NCBI GenBank assembly: GCA_017645945.1 | Contig: JAGCNL010000057.1 | Location: 1-64,000 of the forward strand | Reading direction: 5' to 3' | Length of the DNA: 64,000 nucleotides | Source of the DNA: Salinivirgaceae bacterium | Lineage (GTDB): Bacteria > Bacteroidota > Bacteroidia > Bacteroidales > SZUA-534 | Program-made: the position numbers and the translations under genes | Notes under the pieces: generated by a model | Databases searched by the model: none | The model's input: only the letters and a program-made list of their open reading frames with translations | Told to the model about the DNA's origin: nothing | Shown here: one piece after another, positions 16,229 to 25,289 of the stretch | Layout: each line of letters opens with the position of its first letter | How positions within the stretch are numbered: position 1 is the stretch's first letter

Positions 16229-17377
16229 CTATTTATACTTAAACTTGCACCCTGTGAACGCATCCTTGCCCACACTCGTAACCGATTTGGGAATGCTGAC
16301 ATCCTTCAGTTTACGACATTTTTGAAACGCCGCATTGCCAATGCTCGTAACGCCTTCGGGAATAGTGATTGATGTCAGACTGCCGCAACCAAGAAATGCC
16401 GCGCTGCCGATAGTTGTTACAGAATTGGGGATTGTAACCGAAGTCAGACTCTCGCAGCCATAGAACGTATGCGGATAAATTGTTGTAATGCCCTGTGGTA
16501 TGACTATCGATTTCAGGCTGTAACAAAAATCAAACGCCAAAGTATCAATATGTGTAACGCTTGCGGGAATGCTGATTGATTGCAAGTTGTGGCAATTATC
16601 GAATGCGGCATAACCGATGCGCGTAACACCTTCAGGAATGGTTACCGATGTAAAACCGCAAAAGCCGAACGCCCCCGAACCTATACTCTTCACCGATTTG
16701 GGTATTTCGATTGTTGTCAGACTGCGGCAATCTTCAAACACACTGTTATTTATGGTTGTAACGCCGTTGGGAATGTTGACCGATGTTAGGCTGATGCAAT
16801 GGGCAAACGCCGAATTTTCAATGTTTGTAACTGTTTCTGGGACTTTGAATGATTTCAAACCGCTGCAACCAAAGAACAGACATTCGCTGATGCTCGTGAT
16901 TGAATTGGGAATAAACACCGATGTCAAACCTTCGCAAAAAAAGAACGCACTTTTACCTAAATCTGTGACGGAATTGGGAATAACTATCGAAATCAAGCCT
17001 TTGCAACCGTAAAAAGCGCAATCGCCGATGCTTGTCACAGAATTCGGAATGGTTACTGATGTCATTCCCGCGCAACCATAGAACGCAAAGTGCCCGATTC
17101 GTGTGACGGAATAAGTTTTTCCTCCATTGGTAACGATTTCGGGAATTGCCAAATCGCCCTTTACTTCCTTGTAACCCAGATAGTAGTCGCCTATGAGTTT
17201 TGAGGGCGGCACAACCTCGACAGTGTAAGGCTCGCTGTCGCTTGTAATGTGGTAATAAACAATCACTTCTCCGCTTTTTGCTTCAAAGTCGAAAGGTTCG
17301 GGTTGCTGTTTCCACTGCTGCGCCCACGCCTGCCCTGCAAGCAATGCAGCCATCAAAAGTGTCATTAGATTTTTCAT
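16229..17377 (-). CDS. Secreted BspA-like leucine-rich-repeat protein
   Basis: 382 residues from the ATG at 17377; the ATG at 17410 would place 11 residues before the signal peptide (MKNLMTLLMAALLAGQAWAQ). Residues of about 95-375 are around 12 BspA-type LRR_5 units of 23 residues, each of the form SIGDCAFYGCKGLISIVIPN. Unlike the 2512-residue protein at 29105-36643, it ends right after the last repeat (FTGCKFKYK), with no T9SS sorting domain and no lipobox. It is therefore probably periplasmic or released. BspA-like repeats are known in host- and matrix-binding proteins of oral and gut Bacteroidetes. Confidence 0.9.
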   Translation of the reverse strand: MKNLMTLLMAALLAGQAWAQQWKQQPEPFDFEAKSGEVIVYYHITSDSEPYTVEVVPPSKLIGDYYLGYKEVKGDLAIPEIVTNGGKTYSVTRIGHFAFYGCAGMTSVTIPNSVTSIGDCAFYGCKGLISIVIPNSVTDLGKSAFFFCEGLTSVFIPNSITSISECLFFGCSGLKSFKVPETVTNIENSAFAHCISLTSVNIPNGVTTINNSVFEDCRSLTTIEIPKSVKSIGSGAFGFCGFTSVTIPEGVTRIGYAAFDNCHNLQSISIPASVTHIDTLAFDFCYSLKSIVIPQGITTIYPHTFYGCESLTSVTIPNSVTTIGSAAFLGCGSLTSITIPEGVTSIGNAAFQKCRKLKDVSIPKSVTSVGKDAFTGCKFKYK

Positions 17378-17457
17378 AATAGCTTGGTTTTTATTTGTAA
17401 AAATACACAATTAATTTCAACCCGGTAAACAGCAAAGCGTTTCAACCTGTTAAACAT

Positions 17458-18291
17458 CTATTTCACAATCTCCATCTTAATCGTCACGGGTGTAAGCGGC
17501 CAGTCGCCTTGACCTGTTTTGACGGCGGCAATCTTATCGATAACCTCAAGACCTTCAACCACTTCGCCAAAAACTGTGTGCTGCCCGTCGAGATAAGCGC
17601 AACCGCCCACCGACTTGTAAACGGCGCGGTGTTCGGGGCTGATTTTCACATCGTAGTTGAACTCGGTGCCATTCAGCTCGCCCTCAGTGTAAACCGTGCC
17701 CTGCACAATGAAAAACTCAAACGGCGACGAGCGTTTCTCGGGGTTGTCCTTATACTCACGCACCATCGACAGGGCACCGCGCTTGTGGATATTATCCTCG
17801 CGGAACTCTGGCGGCAACGTGTATTTGCCTATTTTCTCCTTCACGGCCCGGCGCTCGTAACCGTCGGTGTCGCCGCCCTGAATCATAAAATTATTGATGA
17901 CGCGGTAGAACTCGGTGCCATCGTAGTAGTGCTCCTTGACAAGATGGATGAAATTGGCGCGGTGAAGCGGCGTGTTGTCGTACAACTCCACCACCATTGT
18001 GCCCATCGAAGTGATTATGCGCACGCGCTTTTCGGGATTTTGGCGGCCGTATTTGGTAAGTTCCTCAACCACATTGTCTTCGGTCAGACGCACCTTCTTG
18101 GGTTTGTCGGCCTTTTTCTTTTGAGTCGATGCCTGTTTCGGCTTTTCAGTCTTCGGTTTGGCTTTTTCGGTCTGCGCCGATGTTTCGGCCTTCTGCTGGC
18201 CTTGCGGCGATGGTTGGCTTCCGCAAGCGCATAGCACGACTGCCAAAACCATGCTAATCAGCACCTTGGCGATATTTATCCTCGTCTTCAT
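17458..18291 (-). CDS. Cyclophilin-type peptidyl-prolyl isomerase lipoprotein
   Basis: 277 residues. The N-terminus is a lipoprotein signal with lipobox LCAC (Cys23). A lysine/proline/glutamine-rich linker spans residues of about 30-75. The cyclophilin domain covers about 85-277: VELYDNTPLHRANFIHLVKE, FYRVINNFMIQGGD, FEFFIVQGT and GQHTVFGEVVEG. It isomerises X-Pro bonds and acts on envelope proteins at the periplasmic side of a membrane. No acidic residues follow the cysteine, so surface export is not suggested. Its first 38 bases overlap the end of rsgA in another frame; starting later would destroy the lipoprotein signal. Confidence 0.93.
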   Translation of the reverse strand: MKTRINIAKVLISMVLAVVLCACGSQPSPQGQQKAETSAQTEKAKPKTEKPKQASTQKKKADKPKKVRLTEDNVVEELTKYGRQNPEKRVRIITSMGTMVVELYDNTPLHRANFIHLVKEHYYDGTEFYRVINNFMIQGGDTDGYERRAVKEKIGKYTLPPEFREDNIHKRGALSMVREYKDNPEKRSSPFEFFIVQGTVYTEGELNGTEFNYDVKISPEHRAVYKSVGGCAYLDGQHTVFGEVVEGLEVIDKIAAVKTGQGDWPLTPVTIKMEIVK

Positions 18292-19192
18292 CGTTCAAAA
18301 GGCTTAAATAACTATTGTATCGGCTCTGCGCAATGCGACCTTCGGCAACGGCCTGTTTCACAGCGCATTTCGGCTCGTGAGTGTGGGTACAGTTGTAGAA
18401 TTGGCAATTGGCCGACTCGGCGAACATCTCGGGGAAATAATGCGCCATCTCGTCTTTCATTTCGATGGTTCCAAAACCCTTAATTCCAGGTGAATCAATA
18501 ATATAGCCGCCATTCATCAACGGGTGCATTTCTGGATAAGTTGTGGTGTGCATTCCACTGTCGTGCGAGTCGGAAATGGCCGATGTGCGCAGGTCGAGAT
18601 TGGGATTCAAACGGTTGGCGATGGTCGATTTGCCAACGCCAGAATGACCAGCCAACAGCGAGAGTTTGCCGCGCGTGAGTTCCTCAATGCGGTCGATGCC
18701 GATGTTTTGCACCGACGATGCCTTAACGCATTCATAACCAATCTTTTGATAGACGGCAATCAGTTCGTCCATTTCGGAGGTCTGCTGCTCGTTGTAGATA
18801 TCTATCTTATTGAAAACCAAAACCGAAGGGATATTGTACGCCTCCGCTGAAGCTAAAAAGCGGTCAATAAACTGCGTGAATGTTCGCGGACTGACGAGCG
18901 TGACAACCAGAATGGCTTGGTCGATGTTGGCGGCCATAATCTGCGCCTCCTTCGACAGATTTATCGACTTGCGGATGATGTAATTTCGGCGGTCATCGAT
19001 GCTGTGAATCAAGCCCTTACCCGTTTCGGAATCAATGTCGAACTCCACCGAATCGCCCACAGCCACCGGATTGGTGGTGCGCAGCCCCTTGGTACGGAAC
19101 TTCCCGCGAATGCGGCACTCCACAAGGCTTCCGTCGGCTTTCCGAACCAGATACCAGCTGCCCGTCGATTTTGTTACAACTCCCTTTTCCAC
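18254..19192 (-). CDS. rsgA: Ribosome small subunit-dependent GTPase A
   Basis: 312 residues. An N-terminal OB fold is followed by a circularly permuted GTPase: NKID (G4) at 128-131 comes before the P-loop GHSGVGKST at 182-190, and DSPGIKGFG is the G3 region. The C-terminal zinc knuckle is C-x(5)-CTHTHEPKC. It helps late 30S subunit maturation in the cytosol. It is third in a minus-strand set behind the PorE-like and acetyltransferase genes and overlaps the cyclophilin gene by 38 bases. Confidence 0.97.
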   Translation of the reverse strand: MEKGVVTKSTGSWYLVRKADGSLVECRIRGKFRTKGLRTTNPVAVGDSVEFDIDSETGKGLIHSIDDRRNYIIRKSINLSKEAQIMAANIDQAILVVTLVSPRTFTQFIDRFLASAEAYNIPSVLVFNKIDIYNEQQTSEMDELIAVYQKIGYECVKASSVQNIGIDRIEELTRGKLSLLAGHSGVGKSTIANRLNPNLDLRTSAISDSHDSGMHTTTYPEMHPLMNGGYIIDSPGIKGFGTIEMKDEMAHYFPEMFAESANCQFYNCTHTHEPKCAVKQAVAEGRIAQSRYNSYLSLLNDEDEDKYRQGAD

Positions 19193-19214
19193 AATTCAAT
19201 CAAAATATGTGAAA

Positions 19215-19742
19215 TTAAACATTGCCGTTAATCTTCTGAAACTCAAGCTCATCAATATATCCGTCGGCTGTTTTGAGCCATTCGGCACGGCGGCCGCACT
19301 GCACAAACCCCGCCTTTGTAAACAGGCTGATACTCTGCTCATTATCTGCAGCAACGGAGCAATGGAGCTGGTGCAGATGCAGGAACCCGAAACAATAATC
19401 GGTAAGCAGCTGCAAACTCTGGCTGGCATAGCCCTGATGCTGGTTCTCGCTGCCGTGAATCATTATCCCCACCGACGCACGCTGATGATACGGGTCGAAA
19501 TTGAACAAATCGATTGTGCCAATAGGGTTTCCGTCTGGTTTCAGGCAGATAATGAAGCGGTACTGCTTGTTGGTGTAGATGTCGTTCTGCTCGTTGGCGA
19601 TGTACTGCTTTATGGCAAACCGCGAATAAGGCACAAGCGTGTCGCCGCAATGCCACACAGAGGTGTCGTTCTCGCAACTGAAAAGAAAATCAATATCCTC
19701 AGGCTCAACCGCACGGAGAGCTATCTTGCTGTTTTCGAGCAT
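19215..19742 (-). CDS. GNAT-family N-acetyltransferase (RimJ/RimL-like)
   Basis: 175 residues from ATG 19742; an earlier ATG at 19769 would overlap the upstream gene by 20 bases. The pattern is that of RimJ/RimL-type acetyltransferases: IALRAVEPEDIDFLFSCEND at the start, GTIDLFNFDPYHQRASVGIMI in the middle, and the acetyl-CoA-binding region HQGYASQSLQLLTDYCF, then NEQSISLFTKAGFV. The substrate (protein N-terminus, antibiotic or small molecule) cannot be told. It starts 7 bases after the stop of the PorE-like gene. Confidence 0.9.
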   Translation of the reverse strand: MLENSKIALRAVEPEDIDFLFSCENDTSVWHCGDTLVPYSRFAIKQYIANEQNDIYTNKQYRFIICLKPDGNPIGTIDLFNFDPYHQRASVGIMIHGSENQHQGYASQSLQLLTDYCFGFLHLHQLHCSVAADNEQSISLFTKAGFVQCGRRAEWLKTADGYIDELEFQKINGNV

Positions 19743-19749
19743 CGAGAGG

Positions 19750-22395
19750 CTATTTGAACTTTTCAACATTCACAATGAACGCATCGGTGAAGCCCTTGGT
19801 CAGCACATCCTCAAGCGCCTGCTTTGCCGATGTCTTGCCAATGAACTCACCCCAAGTGTAGCGGTAGAGACCATCCTCGCCACGGTTCTCCTCAACATCG
19901 AAGAGTCCGCGGAAACGACCTTTGCCAACTGGTTGATTCACAGCCAAAAGCTGAATAGTGTAGGTGTTTTCGTCGGGGTCGGCCATCTTGCGTTTGTAGA
20001 AACTGCTGCTCTTCTGCACCAACTCGTTGTATTCCAAGCTGTTGATGACGCGGGCATCGGGGAATCCTGCATCCACAATCTCACCCACCATGTTCACTGC
20101 CTCAGCCTGATGCTTGAAAAGACCGACAGTGTACATATAGTTGCCGCCCGTCTCGAACATCCATACATTGTTGATACTCTTGAACTTGGCTGGAGCAATC
20201 GGCTTCGATGATTCGGTAATCCAGATGGTGTAGGTGAGCTGCTTCTTGTACTTCAGCTCATCGGGAACGTAGATTCCCTCAACCGTCACATTGGCCTGCG
20301 TCGGGTTGATGACCATCATGTCCACACGGCGGTTCAGGGCGCGGCCCTCAGGGTTGTCGCTGCCGTCAGGGTTCTGGTTGATGGCTATGAAGTTGCTCTT
20401 GCCCAAGCCTTTAGTCACAAAACGCGACTCAGCAATGCCTTTCTTTGTCAGATAGTTGACAACGGCACGGGCGCGCATCACTGAAAGGCGCTGGTTGTAA
20501 TCGTCGGTGCCAAGGTCGTCGGTGTTGCCCGAAACCTCGAGTTTCAAATCGGGATTGGCCTGCATGAGAACGGCAATGCGCTCAACCTCAATCTGCGCGT
20601 CGCGGTTCAGCACGGCACTGTTGTCGTCGAACAGAATGCTCTTGATGGAGTAGTACTCACCCGAGCTCACGGCCTTTGGTTTCATCGAGAGGAACGACAC
20701 CACCGTAGGGTTCATCTCCATTTCCGAAATGTAGATATACTTGTCGGCAGTCTCGTAGCCATCGCCGTAAGCGGTAATCTTGTAGCTGCCCGGCTTCAGC
20801 TTGGCAACAAATTCGCCCGTTGCTGTGTTGGGGCTGAGCGAGCCAACCACCTGTCCGCTGATGTCGGAAACATGGATGTAGAACGAGTTGTCGAGGCTCT
20901 TGTTGTCCTCAAGCGAGAGTGTTCCTTTCAGAATGTATTCCGACGGATAGGTTGGTGCTGGCTCTGGCGTGTAAACGGGTGCCGGTGCTGGCTCGGGTTC
21001 TGGCTGGTATGCAGGTGTCGGCTCAGCAACTGGCTCGGGAGTGTAAACAGGCTCTGGCTCCACGGGCGCAGCAGCATAAGTGTTTGATGGTTTGCTGCTG
21101 AAAGGCAGTGATATGCGGAACATCTCCTTCATGCCGCCGCCGTCGGGCACGCGGTCCATGTAACCCTCGTTGCCGTCGCCCACAGGAGCGAAGAAAACAT
21201 CGTCGAACGGAGTGTTAATCGGATAGCCGAGATTCTGCGCCTCGCTCCAGTTGCCGTTGTTGTCGACGGTGCTCTTGAAAATGTCGAATCCGCCCATTGT
21301 GGCATGTGCCTCCGACACAAAGTACAGCGTGATGTCGTCGCCCGCCATGAACACTGCTTCCTCATCAAACGGAGTATTGATGACATACGACAGAGCCACC
21401 GGTGTGCCCCAGTTGCCCTTGTTGTCCATCACCGAACGGAAAATATCCTTTCCGCCCTGTCCGCCCGGACGATTGCTGACAAAATAGAGAATGCGGCCGT
21501 CTTTCGACAGGCAGCCGTGCGTCTCGTTGTATTTCGAGTTGATGTTCTTCGGAAATTTCTGTATTTCAGACCATTTGCCATTTGTCAATGTCGAGAAGTA
21601 AAGGTTTCCGTTGCCGAAGTCGTCGCGGTAGAGAATCATCATATCGCCGTGGTACGACATTGAGGCCGTCGAGAAGTTGCCGTCAGATGCGATGTCGTAA
21701 GTGATGTCGAGAGGTTCGCTCCAAGAGCCGTCGTCCTTGCGGGTTGAGTAGAAAATCAGTTCAAAATAGTCCGACTCGCCCGTCGAGGGGTCGCGCACCT
21801 TCTGATACGAGGTGAAGACAACCGACTTCTCATCGCCCGAGACTGCAGGATAGTAGCACTCAGCGTCAAGCGCGAAAGCGGCCTTCTCGATGTTGATGTT
21901 GATTGGGTTGCTTATCATCCGCTGTGCGTTCGAGCACGACTCAATCTGAAGGTTGATGAAATCCTGATAGTAGAGGTCTGATGCGTTCAGCCGTGCCTTG
22001 AACTCGCGGTAGGCGTCGATGGCTTTGGTGTATTGTCCTGTCAGACGGAAGGCTTTGCCAAGATAGAACCAAGCCTCCTCGGGTGCGGCCTCCTCCTTAT
22101 AGTTGCTCTCTTTGTAGGTGGCGCTTGTGTTGGCGGTTGCCTTCTGCAAATAGGGAATGGCGCTCTCAATCTGGTTTTCCATGTTCATGTAGCACATTCC
22201 GATGCCGAAAGCCACATTGGCGTTTATCCAGTTGTGCTGCTCTATCTGCTTGTATTTTTTCAAGGCATCGTCGTAATCCTCATAGAGCATCGACTCCTGA
22301 GCCGCCTGAAACAATGTCTTAAACAATTTGTCCTGTGCCTCTGATACAAATACCGCCAGACACAACGAAGCGGCAAAAAACAATTTTCTGACCAT
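19750..22395 (-). CDS. PorE-like OmpA-family protein (TPR, PD40 propeller, CRD, OmpA domain)
   Basis: 881 residues from ATG 22395; the ATG at 22458 would precede the signal peptide by 21 residues. Domain order: signal peptide; TPR-like helices (about 20-190); PD40/WD40-like beta-propeller repeats (about 200-440, e.g. LSKDGRILYFVSNRPGGQGGKDIF); a Pro/Glu-rich linker (about 455-500); a carboxypeptidase-regulatory-like domain (about 505-585); an OmpA peptidoglycan-binding domain (about 610-715, DLKLEVSGNTDDLGTDDYNQ). This is the architecture described for the type IX secretion component PorE. The last 170 residues add two SPOR-like stretches (YMYTVGLFKHQAEAVNMV, YTIQLLAVNQPVGKGRF) that I would not expect in PorE. 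Paralogues of this layout are common in Bacteroidetes, so PorE itself is not certain. Confidence 0.85.
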   Translation of the reverse strand: MVRKLFFAASLCLAVFVSEAQDKLFKTLFQAAQESMLYEDYDDALKKYKQIEQHNWINANVAFGIGMCYMNMENQIESAIPYLQKATANTSATYKESNYKEEAAPEEAWFYLGKAFRLTGQYTKAIDAYREFKARLNASDLYYQDFINLQIESCSNAQRMISNPININIEKAAFALDAECYYPAVSGDEKSVVFTSYQKVRDPSTGESDYFELIFYSTRKDDGSWSEPLDITYDIASDGNFSTASMSYHGDMMILYRDDFGNGNLYFSTLTNGKWSEIQKFPKNINSKYNETHGCLSKDGRILYFVSNRPGGQGGKDIFRSVMDNKGNWGTPVALSYVINTPFDEEAVFMAGDDITLYFVSEAHATMGGFDIFKSTVDNNGNWSEAQNLGYPINTPFDDVFFAPVGDGNEGYMDRVPDGGGMKEMFRISLPFSSKPSNTYAAAPVEPEPVYTPEPVAEPTPAYQPEPEPAPAPVYTPEPAPTYPSEYILKGTLSLEDNKSLDNSFYIHVSDISGQVVGSLSPNTATGEFVAKLKPGSYKITAYGDGYETADKYIYISEMEMNPTVVSFLSMKPKAVSSGEYYSIKSILFDDNSAVLNRDAQIEVERIAVLMQANPDLKLEVSGNTDDLGTDDYNQRLSVMRARAVVNYLTKKGIAESRFVTKGLGKSNFIAINQNPDGSDNPEGRALNRRVDMMVINPTQANVTVEGIYVPDELKYKKQLTYTIWITESSKPIAPAKFKSINNVWMFETGGNYMYTVGLFKHQAEAVNMVGEIVDAGFPDARVINSLEYNELVQKSSSFYKRKMADPDENTYTIQLLAVNQPVGKGRFRGLFDVEENRGEDGLYRYTWGEFIGKTSAKQALEDVLTKGFTDAFIVNVEKFK

Positions 22396-22715
22396 ACTGA
22401 AAAGATTGCGTTTTATAAAACGAAGGTAAAAAAAGAAAAAGAATTGTGTATTTGGCACTTGCCTTTGCCGTAGTTATTAAATTAGGGTTGTTCATAAAAT
22501 GGCGTTGCGCCGTGCTCTATTGAAAGTATTTGTTTAGATAATCGATAGTATTTTTCTGAATTTCTGCAATGTATGTTTTGAAAATGGCTATTGATGCTGA
22601 TTTTCAGTGCCGATGTTTGTTTTGCCGCTTGGCGCGATAAAAAAATCAACAGCGGCATTATTTTCTTGTGCAAGCGGCCAACTAATTATAAAATTGCCGC
22701 AAACAAAAACACACA
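22396..22715. other. Divergent intergenic region before porE-like gene and priA
   Basis: 320 bases holding the upstream regions of two divergent genes. On the minus strand TACCTTCG (22421-22428) is a one-mismatch -7 element about 26 bases from the PorE-like ATG. A small palindrome GGCGTTGCGCC is near 22500. A 63-codon minus-strand frame inside (22482-22673) has no coding look and is not called as a gene. Confidence 0.5.
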
Positions 22716-25181
22716 ATGGGCGGACGCGCAATATTTGCTGAGATTATAATCCCAGCACCTGTCAAGGGAACATTCACCTACGAGGTTCCCATCTCCATGG
22801 TGAGCCAGGTGCAGGTGGGCCAGAGCGTCGTGGTGCAGTTTGGTGCGCGACGGCTCTACACTGGCATTATCTTCAGCCTGACCGAAACGCCGCCCGAAGG
22901 CTTCAGAATCAAATCGATACTCTCCATCGCCAACCCAAAACCGATTGTCACCCCAAAGCAGCTCGAACTGTGGACGTGGACATCGAACTACTACATGTGC
23001 CCGATTGGCGATGTCTATAAGGCTGCCGTGCCCGTGAGTCTGCGGCCCGACAGCGAGTCGCGCGTGCTGCCACTGCACGAGAGCGAGGCCGATGCCGCCA
23101 CTCTCCCTCCCGACGAGTGCGCTGTCTATTCGGCGTTGCTCAAGGCTGAATCGGCCAGCATCGAGGAGTTGGAGAAAATCACTGGCGTGAAGCAGATTCT
23201 AACCGTTGTTAAGAATCTGGTGGAGAAGCAGTTCGCCATCATCACTGAAGAGATGCGCGAACAGCCGCGCCTAAGGCGGCAAAAAGTTGTCCGTTTTTCG
23301 AGCCGCATTGCTGACGCTGAGACACTTAACCGCACGCTTGCTCTGCTGGCGCGCTCGGAGAAACAGCGCAACACTCTCCGCTGGATTGCTGATTTTTTGG
23401 GCGACGAGGCCTTCTCGGGCAAGACGGTACTGATGAAAGTTCTGCTCGAACGTGTGCCCGCAACGCCTACTGTTGTGCGCTCGCTGGTTGAAAAGGGCTT
23501 TCTGGAGATGGACGACGAGGACAATCTGCCGCAGCAACCCGAAAGCGAAACAGCCACCCCTAACAGCCTCAACCCCTATCAGCAGGAGGCTCTCGACGCC
23601 ATCAACCGCGAGTTTGAGACCAAGCAGACGGTACTTCTGCACGGTGTGACTGGCAGCGGAAAAACCGAAATCTACATCAACCTCATAAGCAAGGCTCTTG
23701 AGGCAGGGCAGAGCGTGCTATACCTGCTGCCTGAGATTGCCCTCACAACGCAGATTGTGGAGCGGCTCAAGCGCTTTTTCGGCAACAAGGTGGGCGTCTA
23801 TCACTCGAAATACTCGTCATCTGAGCGCGCCGACCTATGGAAAAAGATGCTCGCCGACGACAATCCCTATCAGATTGTGCTTGGTGTGCGCTCGTCTATC
23901 TTTTTGCCATTCAGCAATTTGGGACTGATTATTGTTGATGAAGAGCACGAGAACAGTTACAAGCAGTTCGACCCGTCGCCGCGCTACAACGCCCGCGACC
24001 TGGCGGTTGTGCTCGGCATGCAGCATAAAGCCAAAATCCTGCTCGGCTCGGCCACGCCGTCGCTCGAAAGCTACTACAACGCCAGCCTTGGCCGCTACGG
24101 ACTTGTGAAACTGATGCATCGCCACGGCACCGCCATTCTGCCTGAGATTGAGATTGTTGACACGCTCAAAGCCCGCAAGAAAAAGCTGATGACGCAGTGC
24201 TTCAGCCAGACGCTCCTCAGTTCAGTCAACGAGGCGCTCGAAAAAGACGAGCAGGTGATTCTGTTCCAGAACCGTCGAGGCTACAGCCCTTTCCTCGAAT
24301 GCACCGAGTGCGGCTATATTCCAAAATGCAAGCATTGCGATGTGAGCCTTACTTATCACAAGAGTATCAATAAGTTAGTATGCCACTACTGCGGCTACAC
24401 AATCAACGTTGCCAACTCGTGCGACCATTGCCACCAAAGCACCATGCGGCTGGTTGGTTTCGGCACCGAGCGCATTGAGGATGAGTTGAAACAGATTTTT
24501 CCGCAAGCCAACATCGCCCGCCTCGACACCGACACCACACGCAGCAAGCACGGCAGTGAGAACATCATCCGCGATTTTCAGGAGCGCCACATCAATATTC
24601 TGATTGGCACGCAGATGGTTTCGAAAGGGCTCGATTTCGACAATGTCAGCATTGTGGGCATCCTCAACGCCGACAACATGCTCGGCTTCCCCGATTTCCG
24701 CGCCTACGAGCGTAGTTTCCAACTCATGGCGCAGGTGAGCGGCCGCGCTGGACGGAAAGACAAGGTTGGAAAAGTGCTCATCCAGACTGCCAACCCCGAG
24801 AATGTGATTGTCCGCCAAGTGGTTGCAAACGACTACGAGGCCATGTACCAAACGCAGATGGAGGAGCGCGAGAATTTCTTCTATCCGCCCGTGAGCCGCC
24901 TTGTGCAGATAACCCTCAAGCACCGCGACCGCCAAGTTGTGAACGATGGCGCAAGCCGCCTTTTTGGGGAAATCAGCAGGATAAACGGTCTTGTGGCCTT
25001 AGGCCCGACGGTGCCGCCCGTGAATCGGATTCAGAACCTCTATCTGGTTAATATTCTGATAAAACTGAGCAAAACCGACACCACGCAAATCAAAAACAAC
25101 ATCCAGTCGGCCATCGACAATTTCCTTGCTTATCCGCAGTTCAAGAACGTGCAGGTGGTGGCCAATGTCGACCCAATGTGA
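22716..25181 (+). CDS. priA: Primosomal replication restart helicase PriA
   Basis: 821 residues. The N-terminal 3'-DNA-binding domain starts MGGRAIFAEIIIPAPVKGTF. Walker A GVTGSGKT is at residues 310-317 and the DEEH box follows (LIIVDEEHENSYKQ). The zinc cysteines (CTECGYIPKCKHC, CHYCGY, CDHC) lie near residues 530-570. The helicase C-terminal motifs GTQMVSKGLDFDNVSIVGIL and QVSGRAGR are intact. It reloads the replisome at stalled forks in the cytosol. It is transcribed ahead of the porW-phosphatase pair, but these have their own promoter. Confidence 0.97.
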   Translation: MGGRAIFAEIIIPAPVKGTFTYEVPISMVSQVQVGQSVVVQFGARRLYTGIIFSLTETPPEGFRIKSILSIANPKPIVTPKQLELWTWTSNYYMCPIGDVYKAAVPVSLRPDSESRVLPLHESEADAATLPPDECAVYSALLKAESASIEELEKITGVKQILTVVKNLVEKQFAIITEEMREQPRLRRQKVVRFSSRIADAETLNRTLALLARSEKQRNTLRWIADFLGDEAFSGKTVLMKVLLERVPATPTVVRSLVEKGFLEMDDEDNLPQQPESETATPNSLNPYQQEALDAINREFETKQTVLLHGVTGSGKTEIYINLISKALEAGQSVLYLLPEIALTTQIVERLKRFFGNKVGVYHSKYSSSERADLWKKMLADDNPYQIVLGVRSSIFLPFSNLGLIIVDEEHENSYKQFDPSPRYNARDLAVVLGMQHKAKILLGSATPSLESYYNASLGRYGLVKLMHRHGTAILPEIEIVDTLKARKKKLMTQCFSQTLLSSVNEALEKDEQVILFQNRRGYSPFLECTECGYIPKCKHCDVSLTYHKSINKLVCHYCGYTINVANSCDHCHQSTMRLVGFGTERIEDELKQIFPQANIARLDTDTTRSKHGSENIIRDFQERHINILIGTQMVSKGLDFDNVSIVGILNADNMLGFPDFRAYERSFQLMAQVSGRAGRKDKVGKVLIQTANPENVIVRQVVANDYEAMYQTQMEERENFFYPPVSRLVQITLKHRDRQVVNDGASRLFGEISRINGLVALGPTVPPVNRIQNLYLVNILIKLSKTDTTQIKNNIQSAIDNFLAYPQFKNVQVVANVDPM

Positions 25182-25238
25182 ATTCTCCAATAAATCTGCA
25201 CACTAAACAGCCGCCGGTTTCCGTTCTTTTAGCGGCAT

Positions 25239-25271
25239 TTTGAGGCTCTTATTCAGAAAAAACTATTTTTG
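25239..25271 (+). promoter_or_regulatory. Promoter of the porW-like gene
   Basis: TTTG (25239-25242) and TATTTTTG (25264-25271) are separated by 21 bases, giving a start point just ahead of the GTG at 25290. Both halves match the Bacteroides consensus. Confidence 0.6.
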
Positions 25272-25289
25272 CGTGCTTAATTTGCAAAA

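Noticed and set aside
22482..22673. 63-codon minus-strand frame between the PorE-like gene and priA
   Set aside because: No ribosome-binding or promoter context and low-complexity composition; it lies in a divergent regulatory gap.
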